This document shows, piece after piece, positions 17,223-25,892 of a stretch of 64,000 nt of DNA (within the stretch, counting starts at the first letter, position 1; each line of letters begins with the position of its first letter). The DNA comes from an uncultured Burkholderiaceae bacterium. GTDB lineage: Bacteria > Pseudomonadota > Gammaproteobacteria > Burkholderiales > Burkholderiaceae_B. Below the pieces are notes generated by a model, which did not search any database, was not told where the DNA came from, and worked only from the letters and a program-made list of their open reading frames with translations. The position numbers were made by a program, and so were the translations under genes. The stretch covers positions 124,001-188,000 of the forward strand of contig CAKSZL010000001.1 in NCBI GenBank assembly GCA_934525625.1, read 5' to 3'.

Positions 17223-18104
17223 CTACTTGGATTGCGCTTCCAGCAGCTTGATGACGGCGGCGATGTCCTCATCGCGCATGGGGCCGTCCAGCGCCTGCCG
17301 GTAATAAGGTTCGGCTGCCGAGAACAGAGGGGTCGCGCAGCCCAGCTCGTCGGCCATCTCGCGGCCCAGCTGCAGGTATTTTTCGAGCGTGCGGAACGGC
17401 CCGGGCGCGGGGCTGAACTGGCGCTTGGCCATCAGCGGCGCGCGCACGTTGAACATGACGGAACCGCCCGCGCCCTCGCGCAGCACCTCGACCGCGCGCT
17501 GCGGGTCGAAGCCGGCGCGCACGGCCATGTTCATGGCCTCGGCGGCGGCCAGGGTGTGTATGGTCAGCAGATAGTTCGCGATCAGCTTCATCGCCACCGC
17601 GCTGCCGAACGGCCCGATGTGGAATTGATTGGGGCTGATGGTTTCCAGCAGAGGACGGCAGGTTTCCACCAATTCCGAGGCGCCGCCAAGATACAGCGCG
17701 GCCTTGCCCTGGCGCACCATGATGGGCGAACCGCTGACCTCGGCCTCGAGTATTTGCGCGCCCTTGGCCTGCACCTTGCGCGCAAGCGCCAGCTTGAAGG
17801 ACTTGCGGTAGGTGCCCAGTTCGATCACGATCTGATTCGGGCGCAAGCCGGCCAGGACGCCGGACTCGCCTTCAAGCACCTGCTCGGCGGCTTCCTCCGA
17901 AGGCAGGCACAGGAACAGCACATCCACGGCTTGCGCCAAGGCGGTCGGCGACTCGGCCCATTGCCCGCCAGCCTCCACCGGCGTGTCCTTGCGCGTGCGC
18001 TGGTAGGCATACAGCTCGTAACCCGCCCGCAGCAGATTTTCGGCCACGGGGCCGCCCAGCTGGCCGACACCGACGATGCCCACGGTCTTGAAACGGCTGA
18101 CCAT
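17223..18104 (-). CDS. NAD(P)-dependent beta-hydroxyacid dehydrogenase (3-hydroxyisobutyrate dehydrogenase family)
   Basis: 293 residues. The Rossmann motif VGIVGVGQLGGPVAENLLRAG is at the N-terminus. The family substrate motif follows as ILEAEVSGSPIMVRQGKAALYLGG, and the catalytic lysine region is AVAMKLIANYLL. It oxidises or reduces a short beta-hydroxy acid or related intermediate. It is the first gene of the five-gene operon, with AAGGAG 7 bases before ATG. The upstream AT-rich region holds a palindrome that may bind the LysR protein encoded at 18283-19182. Confidence 0.9.
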   Translation of the reverse strand: MVSRFKTVGIVGVGQLGGPVAENLLRAGYELYAYQRTRKDTPVEAGGQWAESPTALAQAVDVLFLCLPSEEAAEQVLEGESGVLAGLRPNQIVIELGTYRKSFKLALARKVQAKGAQILEAEVSGSPIMVRQGKAALYLGGASELVETCRPLLETISPNQFHIGPFGSAVAMKLIANYLLTIHTLAAAEAMNMAVRAGFDPQRAVEVLREGAGGSVMFNVRAPLMAKRQFSPAPGPFRTLEKYLQLGREMADELGCATPLFSAAEPYYRQALDGPMRDEDIAAVIKLLEAQSK

Positions 18105-18183
18105 GTTTTGTCTCCTTCTTTTGTCTATGGAAAAATTCTATCTAAGGCGTGATGTTTAACCTATATATATTCATTGATTGTTC

Positions 18184-18204
18184 AGTATTAATAAAATTAA
18201 TACT
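18184..18204. promoter_or_regulatory. Perfect inverted repeat, candidate LysR operator
   Basis: AGTATTAAT (18184-18192), spacer AAA, ATTAATACT (18196-18204): a perfect 9-3-9 palindrome containing a T-N11-A core. It lies 80 bases upstream of the dehydrogenase start (18104) and next to the end of a LysR gene, in a notably AT-rich patch (18130-18215) of otherwise GC-rich DNA. Confidence 0.55.
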
Positions 18205-18282
18205 TTTACCGATGGCGGGGCCAGGAAAGCCTCCGTTGCGGGTCCATACGTAGTGCGTAGGTTGGCGCTGAGCGCAGCGAGC

Positions 18283-19182
18283 CTAGACCGCTTCCGGCGA
18301 ATAAGTCTGCACGATCAGTTCTCGCAGCCAGCGGTTGCCGGGATCCTGGTGATAGCGCTCGTGCCAGTACAGCGCGATTTCGAAATCAGGCAGTTCGATG
18401 GGCAGGGGCTTGATCACCAGCGGGTAGTGGTGGCTGAGCGTGTGCGCCAGCGTGGACGGCACGCACCACAGCAAGTCGGTGGAAAGAATGAAATGCGGCG
18501 CCGACAGGTATTGCGGCAGGCGCACCTTGATCTGGTGGCGCAGCCCCGCCTTGATCAGGCCCTGCTCGATGACGCGATGGCCGCTGCCCGAGTATTCCAC
18601 CAGCAGATGATCGCAGGCGCGAAAGCGCTCCGCCGTCAGCGTCTGGCGCTCCAGCGCGTGGCCGGCGCGCATCACGCAGACATAGCTCTGCGACCCCAGC
18701 GAACGCCGATGAATGTCGGTTTCCAGCGAAGGCAGGAAGCCCATGGCCAGGTCTATGCGCCCGCTTGCCAGGCCGGCCAGCGTTTCGTCTATCGACACGA
18801 AAGTGGTGCGCAGGCGCACGTAGGGTGCCTCGTGCACCAGCTGCGCCAGGATGCGGGGAAAGCATACGACCTCGCCGACGTCGCGGGTGCGTATCGTGAA
18901 CAACCGGCGCGAGGTGGCGGGTTCGAACGGCGTCTGATGATTGGATGCCTTGCGCACCAGCGCCAGCGCCGTCAGCAGGCTTTGCGCAATACTGGACGCG
19001 TACGGGGTGGGCTCCATGCGCCGCCCCACTTGCGTGAACAGCTTGTCGCCGTGCTCATGGCGCAGGCGCTTGAGCGCACTGCTGACGGCCGCCTGGGTGA
19101 GATCCAGGCGCTCGGCCGCCAGCGTGACGGAGCGCTCTATCCAGATTGCCTCGAACACATAGAGCAGGTTGAGATCTTTCAC
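18283..19182 (-). CDS. LysR-family transcriptional regulator (NahR/NagR-like)
   Basis: 299 residues from GTG 19182, preceded by GGAG at 6 bases; the frame is open upstream but has no LysR-like sequence. The N-terminal helix-turn-helix reads VTLAAERLDLTQAAVSSALKRLR. An effector domain follows with the NahR-group ending FEIALYWHERYHQDPGNRWLREL. NahR-like proteins activate aromatic catabolism in response to salicylate-type acids. It starts 26 bases after livF on the same strand and may be read through from that operon. The five-gene operon starting at 18104 is its nearest target. Confidence 0.9.
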   Translation of the reverse strand: MKDLNLLYVFEAIWIERSVTLAAERLDLTQAAVSSALKRLRHEHGDKLFTQVGRRMEPTPYASSIAQSLLTALALVRKASNHQTPFEPATSRRLFTIRTRDVGEVVCFPRILAQLVHEAPYVRLRTTFVSIDETLAGLASGRIDLAMGFLPSLETDIHRRSLGSQSYVCVMRAGHALERQTLTAERFRACDHLLVEYSGSGHRVIEQGLIKAGLRHQIKVRLPQYLSAPHFILSTDLLWCVPSTLAHTLSHHYPLVIKPLPIELPDFEIALYWHERYHQDPGNRWLRELIVQTYSPEAV

Positions 19183-19208
19183 CCCTGGCTCCACGTAGGC
19201 GTATACGC

Positions 19209-19922
19209 CTATACACCCAGATACTGCTGGACGATCTGGTTGTCGGCGCGCAGTTCGTCGGAGGTGCCCATCCAGACGACCTTGCCTTTTTCCAGCACGT
19301 AGTGCCGGTCGGCGAAGGGCAGCAAGGCCCCGACGTTCTTGTCGATGACGATCTGCGACTGCCCCTGGGCCTTGAGCGCCGTCAGGGCTTCCCAGATCTC
19401 GGCGCGGATCAGCGGCGCCAGGCCCTCGGTGGCTTCGTCCAGCACCAGCAGGCGCGGATTGGTCATGAGGGCGCGGCCGATGGCCAGCATCTGCTGTTCG
19501 CCGCCCGACAATTGGCCGCCCAGATTGCCGCGCCGCTCTTTCAGGCGCGGGAAGAACTGGTAGACGCGGTCTAGCGTCCAGGGTTCGGCCGATCGGTCGA
19601 GAGGCGGGCGCGCCGTGGCGACCAGGTTTTCTTCGACGGACAAGTTGGGAAAGACCTGGCGCCCTTCGGGGACGATGCCCAGGCCCAGCTTGGCGATGGC
19701 ATACGAAGGCAAGGTATGCACCGGCTTGCCGTCGAAGTGGATCTCGCCCTGGGTAATCGGCAGCAGACCGAACAGGCATTTGATGGTGGTGGACCGCCCC
19801 ATGCCGTTGCGGCCCAGCAGGGTGACCACCTGGCCGGCCTCGACCTGGAAGGAAACGCCGAACAAGGCCTGTGCGTGGCCGTAGGCGGCATGGATATCTT
19901 TTACGTCTAGCAAAGTCTTCAT
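19209..19922 (-). CDS. livF: LIV-type ABC transporter ATP-binding protein LivF with Arg in the Walker A Lys position
   Basis: 237 residues. The signature LSGGEQQ and Walker B RLLVLDEATEGL are normal. Walker A reads GRNGMGRST, so the nearly invariant phosphate-binding lysine is arginine (codon CGG on the minus strand). In LivF the switch His is also replaced: IVIDKNVGALLPFADR has no His after the D-loop, as in many LivF proteins. It completes a livHMGF set transcribed after the four-component hydroxylase genes, so the importer probably feeds that enzyme. Confidence 0.92.
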   Translation of the reverse strand: MKTLLDVKDIHAAYGHAQALFGVSFQVEAGQVVTLLGRNGMGRSTTIKCLFGLLPITQGEIHFDGKPVHTLPSYAIAKLGLGIVPEGRQVFPNLSVEENLVATARPPLDRSAEPWTLDRVYQFFPRLKERRGNLGGQLSGGEQQMLAIGRALMTNPRLLVLDEATEGLAPLIRAEIWEALTALKAQGQSQIVIDKNVGALLPFADRHYVLEKGKVVWMGTSDELRADNQIVQQYLGV

Positions 19923-19928
19923 GTCGTC

Positions 19929-20693
19929 TTACCCTATGGCCTCGTCACCCAGATACACCGTACGGACCTCGGGGTTGCTGCGGATTTCGTCGGGCGTGCC
20001 GGAGATCATGGCCTTGCCGTACACCAGCACCGTAATGCGGTCGGCCAGGGCGAACACGGCATTCATGTCGTGCTCGATGAGCAGAATGGTCTGTTTGCCC
20101 TTCAGGCGCTTGAGCAGGTCGACCACGCCGGCCGATTCCTGCACGCTCATGCCGGCCATGGGCTCGTCCAGCAGCAGCAGCTTGGGCTTGGCCGCCAGGG
20201 CCATGGCCAGTTCGAGCTGGCGGCGCTGGCCGTAGGCGAGTTCGGCCGCCGGCACGTCGGCCAGCTCGCCAAGCTGCGTGACTTCCAGCGCCTCGCGGGC
20301 GGTCTGGACCAGGTCTTGGCGCGCCAGCATGGGCTTCCAGAAGCGGAAGGCGTGCTCTTGGGCGCCCATCGCGGCCAGCGTCGTGTTTTCGAGCACGGTG
20401 AAGCCCTCGAAAATGGACGTGATCTGGTAAGAGCGCAGCAGGCCGCGGCGCGCGCGATGGTGGATGGGGATGGCGGTGACGTCGGCCGAGTCGAACAATA
20501 CCTTGCCCGAATTGGAGCCGAGTTCGCCCGACAACTGGTTGATGAGCGTGGTTTTACCGGCGCCGTTGGGGCCGATGATGGCGTGCAGTTCGCCTTCGCG
20601 CACGTCGAGGGAAACCGAGTCGGTGACCAGCAGGCCGCCGTAGCGCTTGACCAGGTTTTCGGTGCGCAGCATTACGTTCTGTTGAGTGCTCAT
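19929..20693 (-). CDS. livG: LIV-type ABC transporter ATP-binding protein LivG
   Basis: 254 residues with a complete nucleotide-binding domain: Walker A GPNGAGKTT, signature AYGQRRQLELAMALA, Walker B LLLLDEPMAGM and switch His in LLIEHDMNAV. The LivG-specific RRGLLRSYQITSIFEGFTVLENT block is present. The gene overlaps the end of livM by 4 bases and is followed by livF after 6 bases, indicating one transcript with translational coupling. Confidence 0.94.
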   Translation of the reverse strand: MSTQQNVMLRTENLVKRYGGLLVTDSVSLDVREGELHAIIGPNGAGKTTLINQLSGELGSNSGKVLFDSADVTAIPIHHRARRGLLRSYQITSIFEGFTVLENTTLAAMGAQEHAFRFWKPMLARQDLVQTAREALEVTQLGELADVPAAELAYGQRRQLELAMALAAKPKLLLLDEPMAGMSVQESAGVVDLLKRLKGKQTILLIEHDMNAVFALADRITVLVYGKAMISGTPDEIRSNPEVRTVYLGDEAIG

Positions 20694-21673
20694 GCCTGGC
20701 CCCCTTTAGCCGCCGCTGCCTTGCGCGGCTTGTTCATGCTCTCGAAGAATCCCACGATGCCGGCGCGGCCCAGCAGGCCGATCATGACGATGACCAGGCC
20801 GAAGACGGCCAGCCAGTGCGTGGTGAACATCTTGAGGATTTCTTCCAGGCCCAGGAAGGCGAAAGCGCCGAACAGCGGGCCGAACACCGTGCCCAGGCCG
20901 CCCAGCACCAGCATGACGACGAGGTCGCCCGAGATGATCCAGGACAGCGTGGAAGGCGAGGCGAAGGCGTTGAGGTTGGCCAGCAGCAGGCCGGCGACGC
21001 CGCAGATGACGGCGGAAATGACGTAGGACACCAGCAGGTAGCGCTTGGCCGGAAAGCCCACCGCATTGACGCGCCGGGCGTTCTGGCGCGCGCCGCGCAG
21101 CACCATGCCGAACGGCGCCACGCGCAGCCGCGCCGTCCACCAGGTAACCAGCATGAGCAGGACCAGCGAGGTGATGTACACCGTATAGACGCCGCCCATG
21201 TCCAGACCGAAGAAGTTGCTGGTGTAGGAGATGCTGGTGCCGTCGTCGCCGCCGTACTGCTTCAGGCTGACGAACAGGAAGTAGCCCATTTGCGCGAAGG
21301 CCAGCGTAATCATGATGAAGCCGATGCCGGTGGTGCGCAGGCTGATGGCGCCGGTGATAAGCCCGACGACGGCGCAGCTGGCCACGCAGATCAGCAGATG
21401 TATCCAGCCGTTGTCGATGCCGTAGAAGGCCGGCAGCGCCACGCTGTACGAGCCCAGGCCCAGGAACAGCGCATGCCCCAGGCTGATGAGGCCGCCATAG
21501 CCCAGCGCCACGTTCAGGGCGACCACGGCGATGGCATAGATGACGATGCGGGCGAAGAACGCCACGTAAAAGCCCTGCCCGGCCGAGTAGCCCCAGATGG
21601 GCACCAGAACGAGCAGCAGGAACAGCGCCAGGCCTACCCAGGTGGCGATGCTGCGGTGATTGTTTGCGGACAT
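20690..21673 (-). CDS. livM: LIV-type ABC transporter permease LivM
   Basis: 327 residues with about ten hydrophobic segments and the family blocks NVALGYGGLISLGHALFLGLG, FGMVLRGARQNARRVNAVG (the ATPase-contact loop) and LGTVFGPLFGA. Unlike the LivM-like protein at 3033-5042 it ends normally at residue 327 with no extra domain, which makes it a useful internal comparison. Its start shares one base with the livH stop. Confidence 0.93.
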   Translation of the reverse strand: MSANNHRSIATWVGLALFLLLVLVPIWGYSAGQGFYVAFFARIVIYAIAVVALNVALGYGGLISLGHALFLGLGSYSVALPAFYGIDNGWIHLLICVASCAVVGLITGAISLRTTGIGFIMITLAFAQMGYFLFVSLKQYGGDDGTSISYTSNFFGLDMGGVYTVYITSLVLLMLVTWWTARLRVAPFGMVLRGARQNARRVNAVGFPAKRYLLVSYVISAVICGVAGLLLANLNAFASPSTLSWIISGDLVVMLVLGGLGTVFGPLFGAFAFLGLEEILKMFTTHWLAVFGLVIVMIGLLGRAGIVGFFESMNKPRKAAAAKGGQA

Positions 21674-22590
21674 TATTTCGCCCCCCCGACGAACAGACCT
21701 TGCGGGCGTATGGCGAGCACGACGGCCATCAAGACGTAGATAAGCATGGAAGCGATGGCCGGACCCGCCGCGTTGGCGATGTCGCGCGCCATGACTTCGC
21801 GCAGCAGCATGGGCAGGAAGGCGCGGCCCAGGGTGTCGGCGATGCCCACGATGAGCGCGGCGTAGAACGCCCCGCTGACCGAGCCGATGCCACCGATGAC
21901 GATGACCACCAGCGTGGTGATGAGCACGGGCTCGCCCATGCCGGACTGCACCGACAGGATGGGGCCGGCCATGACGCCCGCCAGCCCGGCCAGCGCGGCG
22001 CCGATGGCGAACAGCAAGGCGTTGAGCATCTTGATGTTGACGCCCAGCGCCCCGACGATGGCGGGGTTGACGGAGCCGGCGCGAATCAACATGCCCAGCC
22101 TGGTCTTATGGATGAGCAGGTAGGAGCCGACCGCGGCCAGCAGGCCGACCACGATGATGGCGAAGCGGTAGGCCGGGTAGGTGATGCCGAACAGATTGAC
22201 GGTTTGATCCAGCCAGCCGGGCACGGGTAGGAAGTACGGCTGGGTGCCCCAGATGATCTGGGCCAGTTCGTTGAAGAACAGCACCAGGCCGAAGGTGACG
22301 AGCACGTGGTCCAGGTGGTCGCGTGAATATAGCTTGGACACCGCCACCCTTTCGAGGATGATGCCCAATATGACGCAGCCGACCAGCGCGGCCACTACCG
22401 CCAGCAGGAAGGAGTTGGTATGGTTGTAGGCGGTGGCCGCGAAATACGCGCCCATCATGTACAGCGAGCCGTGCGCCAGATTGACGAAGCTCATGATGCC
22501 GAATACGAGCGTCAGCCCCGCAGCCAACAAGAACAGCAAAATGCCGTATTGCACGCCGTTCAGCAATTGCGACAACAATAAGTTTGTCAT
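21673..22590 (-). CDS. livH: LIV-type ABC transporter permease LivH
   Basis: 305 residues of mostly hydrophobic sequence with the LivH blocks LLNGVQYGILLFLLAAGLTL, FGIMSFVNLAHGSLYMMGAY and the C-terminal AIRPQGLFVG. It is the first gene of the transporter part of the operon, 54 bases after the ferredoxin gene on the same strand. No binding-protein gene is found in this cluster. Confidence 0.93.
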   Translation of the reverse strand: MTNLLLSQLLNGVQYGILLFLLAAGLTLVFGIMSFVNLAHGSLYMMGAYFAATAYNHTNSFLLAVVAALVGCVILGIILERVAVSKLYSRDHLDHVLVTFGLVLFFNELAQIIWGTQPYFLPVPGWLDQTVNLFGITYPAYRFAIIVVGLLAAVGSYLLIHKTRLGMLIRAGSVNPAIVGALGVNIKMLNALLFAIGAALAGLAGVMAGPILSVQSGMGEPVLITTLVVIVIGGIGSVSGAFYAALIVGIADTLGRAFLPMLLREVMARDIANAAGPAIASMLIYVLMAVVLAIRPQGLFVGGAK

Positions 22591-22644
22591 CCTCCCCCGT
22601 CTCCTTTATCTGTATTTGGGGTTGATCGTTTCGTGGAATGAAGC

Positions 22645-22956
22645 TTATTCCACCTCTACCCATACTCTACCCGCCTCGATCTTGACTGGATATACTCGGA
22701 TATCCTGAGTCAAGGGCGCGCACATGGCCTTGCCCGAACGCACGTCGAAGCGTCCCTGATGCAGCGGGCATTCTATTTCGTGATCTTCCAAAAATCCATC
22801 ACAAAGTCTGGCGTGGCCGTGCGTACAGATGTTGTCGGTGACGTAAACCTCGCCCTCGACGCCGTACACGGCCAGGTCGCGCCCGCCCGCTTGCACGCCC
22901 ACCACGTCGTCTTCCGGCACGTCGTCCTGCGCCAGAACGTCTATCCATTCAGCCAT
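22645..22956 (-). CDS. Rieske-type [2Fe-2S] ferredoxin of a multicomponent hydroxylase
   Basis: 103 residues, the usual size of the electron-transfer ferredoxins of naphthalene/salicylate-type systems. Cluster ligands are C44-T-H46 and C63-P-L-H66. It would carry electrons from the reductase (24730-25722) to the oxygenase alpha/beta encoded directly upstream. The gene follows the beta-subunit gene by 10 bases. The closest functional analogue I can name is NagAb, but that is family-level inference. Confidence 0.92.
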   Translation of the reverse strand: MAEWIDVLAQDDVPEDDVVGVQAGGRDLAVYGVEGEVYVTDNICTHGHARLCDGFLEDHEIECPLHQGRFDVRSGKAMCAPLTQDIRVYPVKIEAGRVWVEVE

Positions 22957-22966
22957 GTTGCGTCTC

Positions 22967-23437
22967 CTAGATCGGGTAGATGATGGAATTCGGAATCATC
23001 TCCGAATCGTAAATGCACAGACGCGACCGGATTTTCAGGCCGTTGGCGCCGACGGTGATGCGGTCGAGGTAGCGGCCGACATTGAACACGGTGGACTCGC
23101 CATTGTATTTCGTACGAAATACCGCGTAGTTGGCCTCCGATTCGATGACGCCGTTCTCGAACGACAGCACGCGCGGCGCACCGACGACGTGACGCTGGTA
23201 ATAAGGGTCGTGAAACAGGGTTTCCTGAATGCCGTAGGCGCGGTCTTTCAACATGCCCTGGCTGATGAAGTTCATCGTGGCCAGCGGAAAACCGCGTTCG
23301 TAGTTTTCGCGGGGCTGGACTTTATAGGTGCAGTCTTCTTCGAAGAAGGCCACCCAGCCGTCCCAGTCCTTGGCATCGACCGCCGCAGCGTAGTCAGTAT
23401 ACAACTTGCTCAATTGGTAATAGGTTTCGAAGTCCAT
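22967..23437 (-). CDS. Aromatic-ring hydroxylase small (beta) subunit, NagH-like
   Basis: 156 residues of the cystatin-like ring-hydroxylating beta-subunit family. The patterns [59 protein letters not shown] and the C-terminal [13 protein letters not shown] resemble the small subunit of salicylate 5-hydroxylase as I remember it. It supports assembly of the hexameric oxygenase and has no metal site. It is followed by the ferredoxin gene and preceded by the alpha gene with a 3-base gap. Confidence 0.9.
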   Translation of the reverse strand: MDFETYYQLSKLYTDYAAAVDAKDWDGWVAFFEEDCTYKVQPRENYERGFPLATMNFISQGMLKDRAYGIQETLFHDPYYQRHVVGAPRVLSFENGVIESEANYAVFRTKYNGESTVFNVGRYLDRITVGANGLKIRSRLCIYDSEMIPNSIIYPI

Positions 23438-23440
23438 GTC

Positions 23441-24703
23441 TCAGATCTCCATGACTTTGCGCCAGTATTCGTACATGCCGCGAATGAGGGTTTCGGTCAC
23501 CATGTGCTCGGTGTCCTCGACCTCGCGGCCGCCCAGTTCGGCCAGCGTGCGGTGGTAGGGTTTTTGCTCGAAGCCTTCCTGCGACAGCTCGATGACTTCG
23601 CCGTCGTCGGCGGAAACGAAGCCGGCCGGGCCGAACAGGTTGGCCTGCACCAGGCGGCGCTCGGTCATTTCAGGGGTGTCGTCCTCGTAGCCGAAGTGCG
23701 TCCAGACGAAATCGAACACGCCCGGCCCGGCGGGCTGAATATGGCGCGTGGAGACGCTGTTGACCTGCTGCTGGAAGATGACGCTGGGGAAGATCGTGGT
23801 CATGACCGCGGTGGGCTCGCCCCACCAGTCTTCGTGCACGATGTCCAGCAGGCGCTTGTCGTTGATCTCCATGGCCTCTTTGAACGAGGTGACGCCCGAG
23901 GTGATCTCGTTCTTGGCGCCGGCGTTGCCGCGGCGGGAAATCATGGCGGCATGGCGGTGATGCGCGTCCATGCGCAGCGCCGACTTGTTGTCGGCGCGCC
24001 AGAGCCCGTAGGTGATGAACCAGGTGTGCAGCAGGCCCGGATGGTAGGGGTCTTTGATGTTTTCCTGCATCAGCTTCCAGTTGCCCGGAATGCGCTGGCG
24101 GTTGTAGCCCAGGATGGTCAGCTTGCGGCCGTTGAACATGCGGTCGAAGTATTGCAGGATCTCGGGGCCGAGGAAGTCTTCCAGGCTTTCGATGTCGTGT
24201 TTGAACGAGGCGAACACCACGCCGCCGCGCGTGGCCACGCGCAGCTTGTTCAGGTTGTTTTCGTCGCGCTTGAAGTCTTTGGGCATGCCGCCGTTGACCT
24301 TGCCGTCCTGCTTGACGCCGCGCAGGAAGGGCACGCCCTGCAGGTCGCCCTTGAGCGTGTAGCTCCACTGGTGGTAGGCGCAGACCAGGTCTTGGCGGTT
24401 GCCGTAGCGTTCGCGCACGAACTGCATGCCGCGATGCGCACAGACGTTCTCGATGACGTTGATTTCGCCATCCATGTCGCGCGTCATGACGACCGAGCGC
24501 TCGCCGACGACGGTGCGCTTGAAGTCGCCGGGGTTGGGCACTTCGGCTTCCAGGCCGATGTAGCACCAGTGGTTGTCATAGAAAAGCCGCTCCAGCTCTC
24601 GGCGGTAGATGTCTTCGCTCGTGTAGGCCCAGAATGGAATGCGGCTGCTTCCCTCGTCCTGCCAGGCAGGGTTTTCAGGGAAGACGGCAGGCGTTTGGCT
24701 CAT
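23441..24703 (-). CDS. Aromatic-ring hydroxylase large (alpha) subunit, salicylate 5-hydroxylase-like
   Basis: 420 residues. Rieske ligands are C88-x-H90 and C108-x2-H111 (in NVCAHRG and CAYHQW). The catalytic iron motif is seen in NIKDPYHPGLLH (Asp-x2-His-x4-His). Length and the N-terminal pattern RIPFWAYTSEDIYRRELERLF fit the anthranilate/salicylate group of Rieske oxygenases. ATG 24703 follows GGAG by 5 bases. With its beta, ferredoxin and reductase neighbours and the NagR-like divergent regulator, hydroxylation of a salicylate-type acid is the best reading. The substrate remains inference, since a gentisate dioxygenase gene is not in the window. Confidence 0.9.
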   Translation of the reverse strand: MSQTPAVFPENPAWQDEGSSRIPFWAYTSEDIYRRELERLFYDNHWCYIGLEAEVPNPGDFKRTVVGERSVVMTRDMDGEINVIENVCAHRGMQFVRERYGNRQDLVCAYHQWSYTLKGDLQGVPFLRGVKQDGKVNGGMPKDFKRDENNLNKLRVATRGGVVFASFKHDIESLEDFLGPEILQYFDRMFNGRKLTILGYNRQRIPGNWKLMQENIKDPYHPGLLHTWFITYGLWRADNKSALRMDAHHRHAAMISRRGNAGAKNEITSGVTSFKEAMEINDKRLLDIVHEDWWGEPTAVMTTIFPSVIFQQQVNSVSTRHIQPAGPGVFDFVWTHFGYEDDTPEMTERRLVQANLFGPAGFVSADDGEVIELSQEGFEQKPYHRTLAELGGREVEDTEHMVTETLIRGMYEYWRKVMEI

Positions 24704-24729
24704 GGTGGTCTCCTGTTGTTTGTCTCGAA

Positions 24730-25722
24730 TCAATCGGCGGCGGCGTAGAACGCGTCGGCATAGACGCGTTCGGCCGGTATGCCCTTGGACGTCAGCAGCA
24801 AGGCGGCTGCCTCGACCATGGGCGGCGCGCCGCAAACGTAGGCGCGAAAACCTTCCAGATCGCCCCAGTCTTCGGCCACGGCGTCGGTGACCAAGCCCTG
24901 GCGGCGCTCGGCGCCTTGCGCGCCGGTGGTCACCACGACCTGCACCTTGATCTGCGGGTGCTCGGCGGCCAGCGCGTTCAGCTCTTGCTCATAATAAACG
25001 TCGGCGGGCGAACGCACGCCGAAATAGATATGGATGGGGTTGTCCATGCCCTGCGCCAGCGCGCCGCGCACGATGGACAGCACGGGCGCCAGCCCGGTGC
25101 CGCCGGCGATGCACAGCATGGGGCCTTCGTGGCGCGAGCGCAGGTAGGCCGTACCCAGCGGGCCGCTGACGCGCACGGCGTCGCCCACCTTCAGTTCGCT
25201 GGCGATGTAATTGCTGACGCGCCCGCCCGGCACCACGCGCACGTGGAACTCCATTTCGCCGTCGTCGGACAGGCCGGCCATGGAATACGGGCGGATCATG
25301 TCGGGGGTGAACTGCAGGCGCACGTACTGGCCCGCGGAGAACGACAGCGGCTTGGCCAGTTGCATGCGCACGCGGCAGATGTCGTGCGTCAGCATGCTGA
25401 TGTCGCTGACCTTGGCCTTGATGATGCGCGCCGGGTGCGTGACGATCTCGTCCGGCTCCGGGATTTCGATCGTACAGGACTCGGTCAGCACGCTCATACA
25501 GGCCAGCACGTAGCGGCCGTCGTCCAGCCCCGTCAGCTTGAATTCGCGCCCGGATTCCAGCACCGAACCCTGCACGACCTTGCAGCGACAGGTGCCGCAG
25601 CGGCCGGCCATGCAGCTATACGACACGGGAATCTCGTTCGCCTGCAGGGTTTCCAGCAAATTGGCGCCGGCGGCGGCTTCCAGGGTACGGGCCAGAGGTT
25701 CGACTTGGACGGTCAGTGACAT
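24730..25722 (-). CDS. Ferredoxin-NAD(P)H reductase component of the Rieske hydroxylase (NagAa-like)
   Basis: 330 residues in the order plant-type ferredoxin, FAD domain, NAD domain. The [2Fe-2S] cysteines are C37, C42, C45 and C75. FAD binding is marked by RPYSMAG (about 265-271 bases into the second domain) and nucleotide binding by [14 protein letters not shown] and [12 protein letters not shown]. It supplies electrons to the ferredoxin and oxygenase encoded downstream and is the first gene of the operon. The promoter region upstream holds a NahR-like box. Confidence 0.92.
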   Translation of the reverse strand: MSLTVQVEPLARTLEAAAGANLLETLQANEIPVSYSCMAGRCGTCRCKVVQGSVLESGREFKLTGLDDGRYVLACMSVLTESCTIEIPEPDEIVTHPARIIKAKVSDISMLTHDICRVRMQLAKPLSFSAGQYVRLQFTPDMIRPYSMAGLSDDGEMEFHVRVVPGGRVSNYIASELKVGDAVRVSGPLGTAYLRSRHEGPMLCIAGGTGLAPVLSIVRGALAQGMDNPIHIYFGVRSPADVYYEQELNALAAEHPQIKVQVVVTTGAQGAERRQGLVTDAVAEDWGDLEGFRAYVCGAPPMVEAAALLLTSKGIPAERVYADAFYAAAD

Positions 25723-25789
25723 GGGCGGCTAGCCATATAAAACGGGAAGGAAGATGGGCGCAGTATAAGGACGGCCGGCAGATTTATAA

Positions 25790-25805
25790 ATAGAATAGTG
25801 TGAAT
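25790..25805 (-). promoter_or_regulatory. NahR/NagR-like binding box upstream of the hydroxylase operon
   Basis: On the minus strand this reads ATTCACACTATTCTAT, close to the NahR-group consensus I recall (ATTCACGCTN2TGAT). It is placed 68-83 bases upstream of the reductase start, the normal position of an activator site. The divergent NagR-like gene begins at 25893. A further ATT-N9-AAT element lies at 25813-25827. The match is by eye. Confidence 0.5.
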
Positions 25806-25892
25806 TTTATGCATTCTTGAACTAAATATAGCCGCCTGCGCTCGTATCATCCGCACAGGCTTTCAGAATGCCCGTCATTGTTTTTCCACGCC

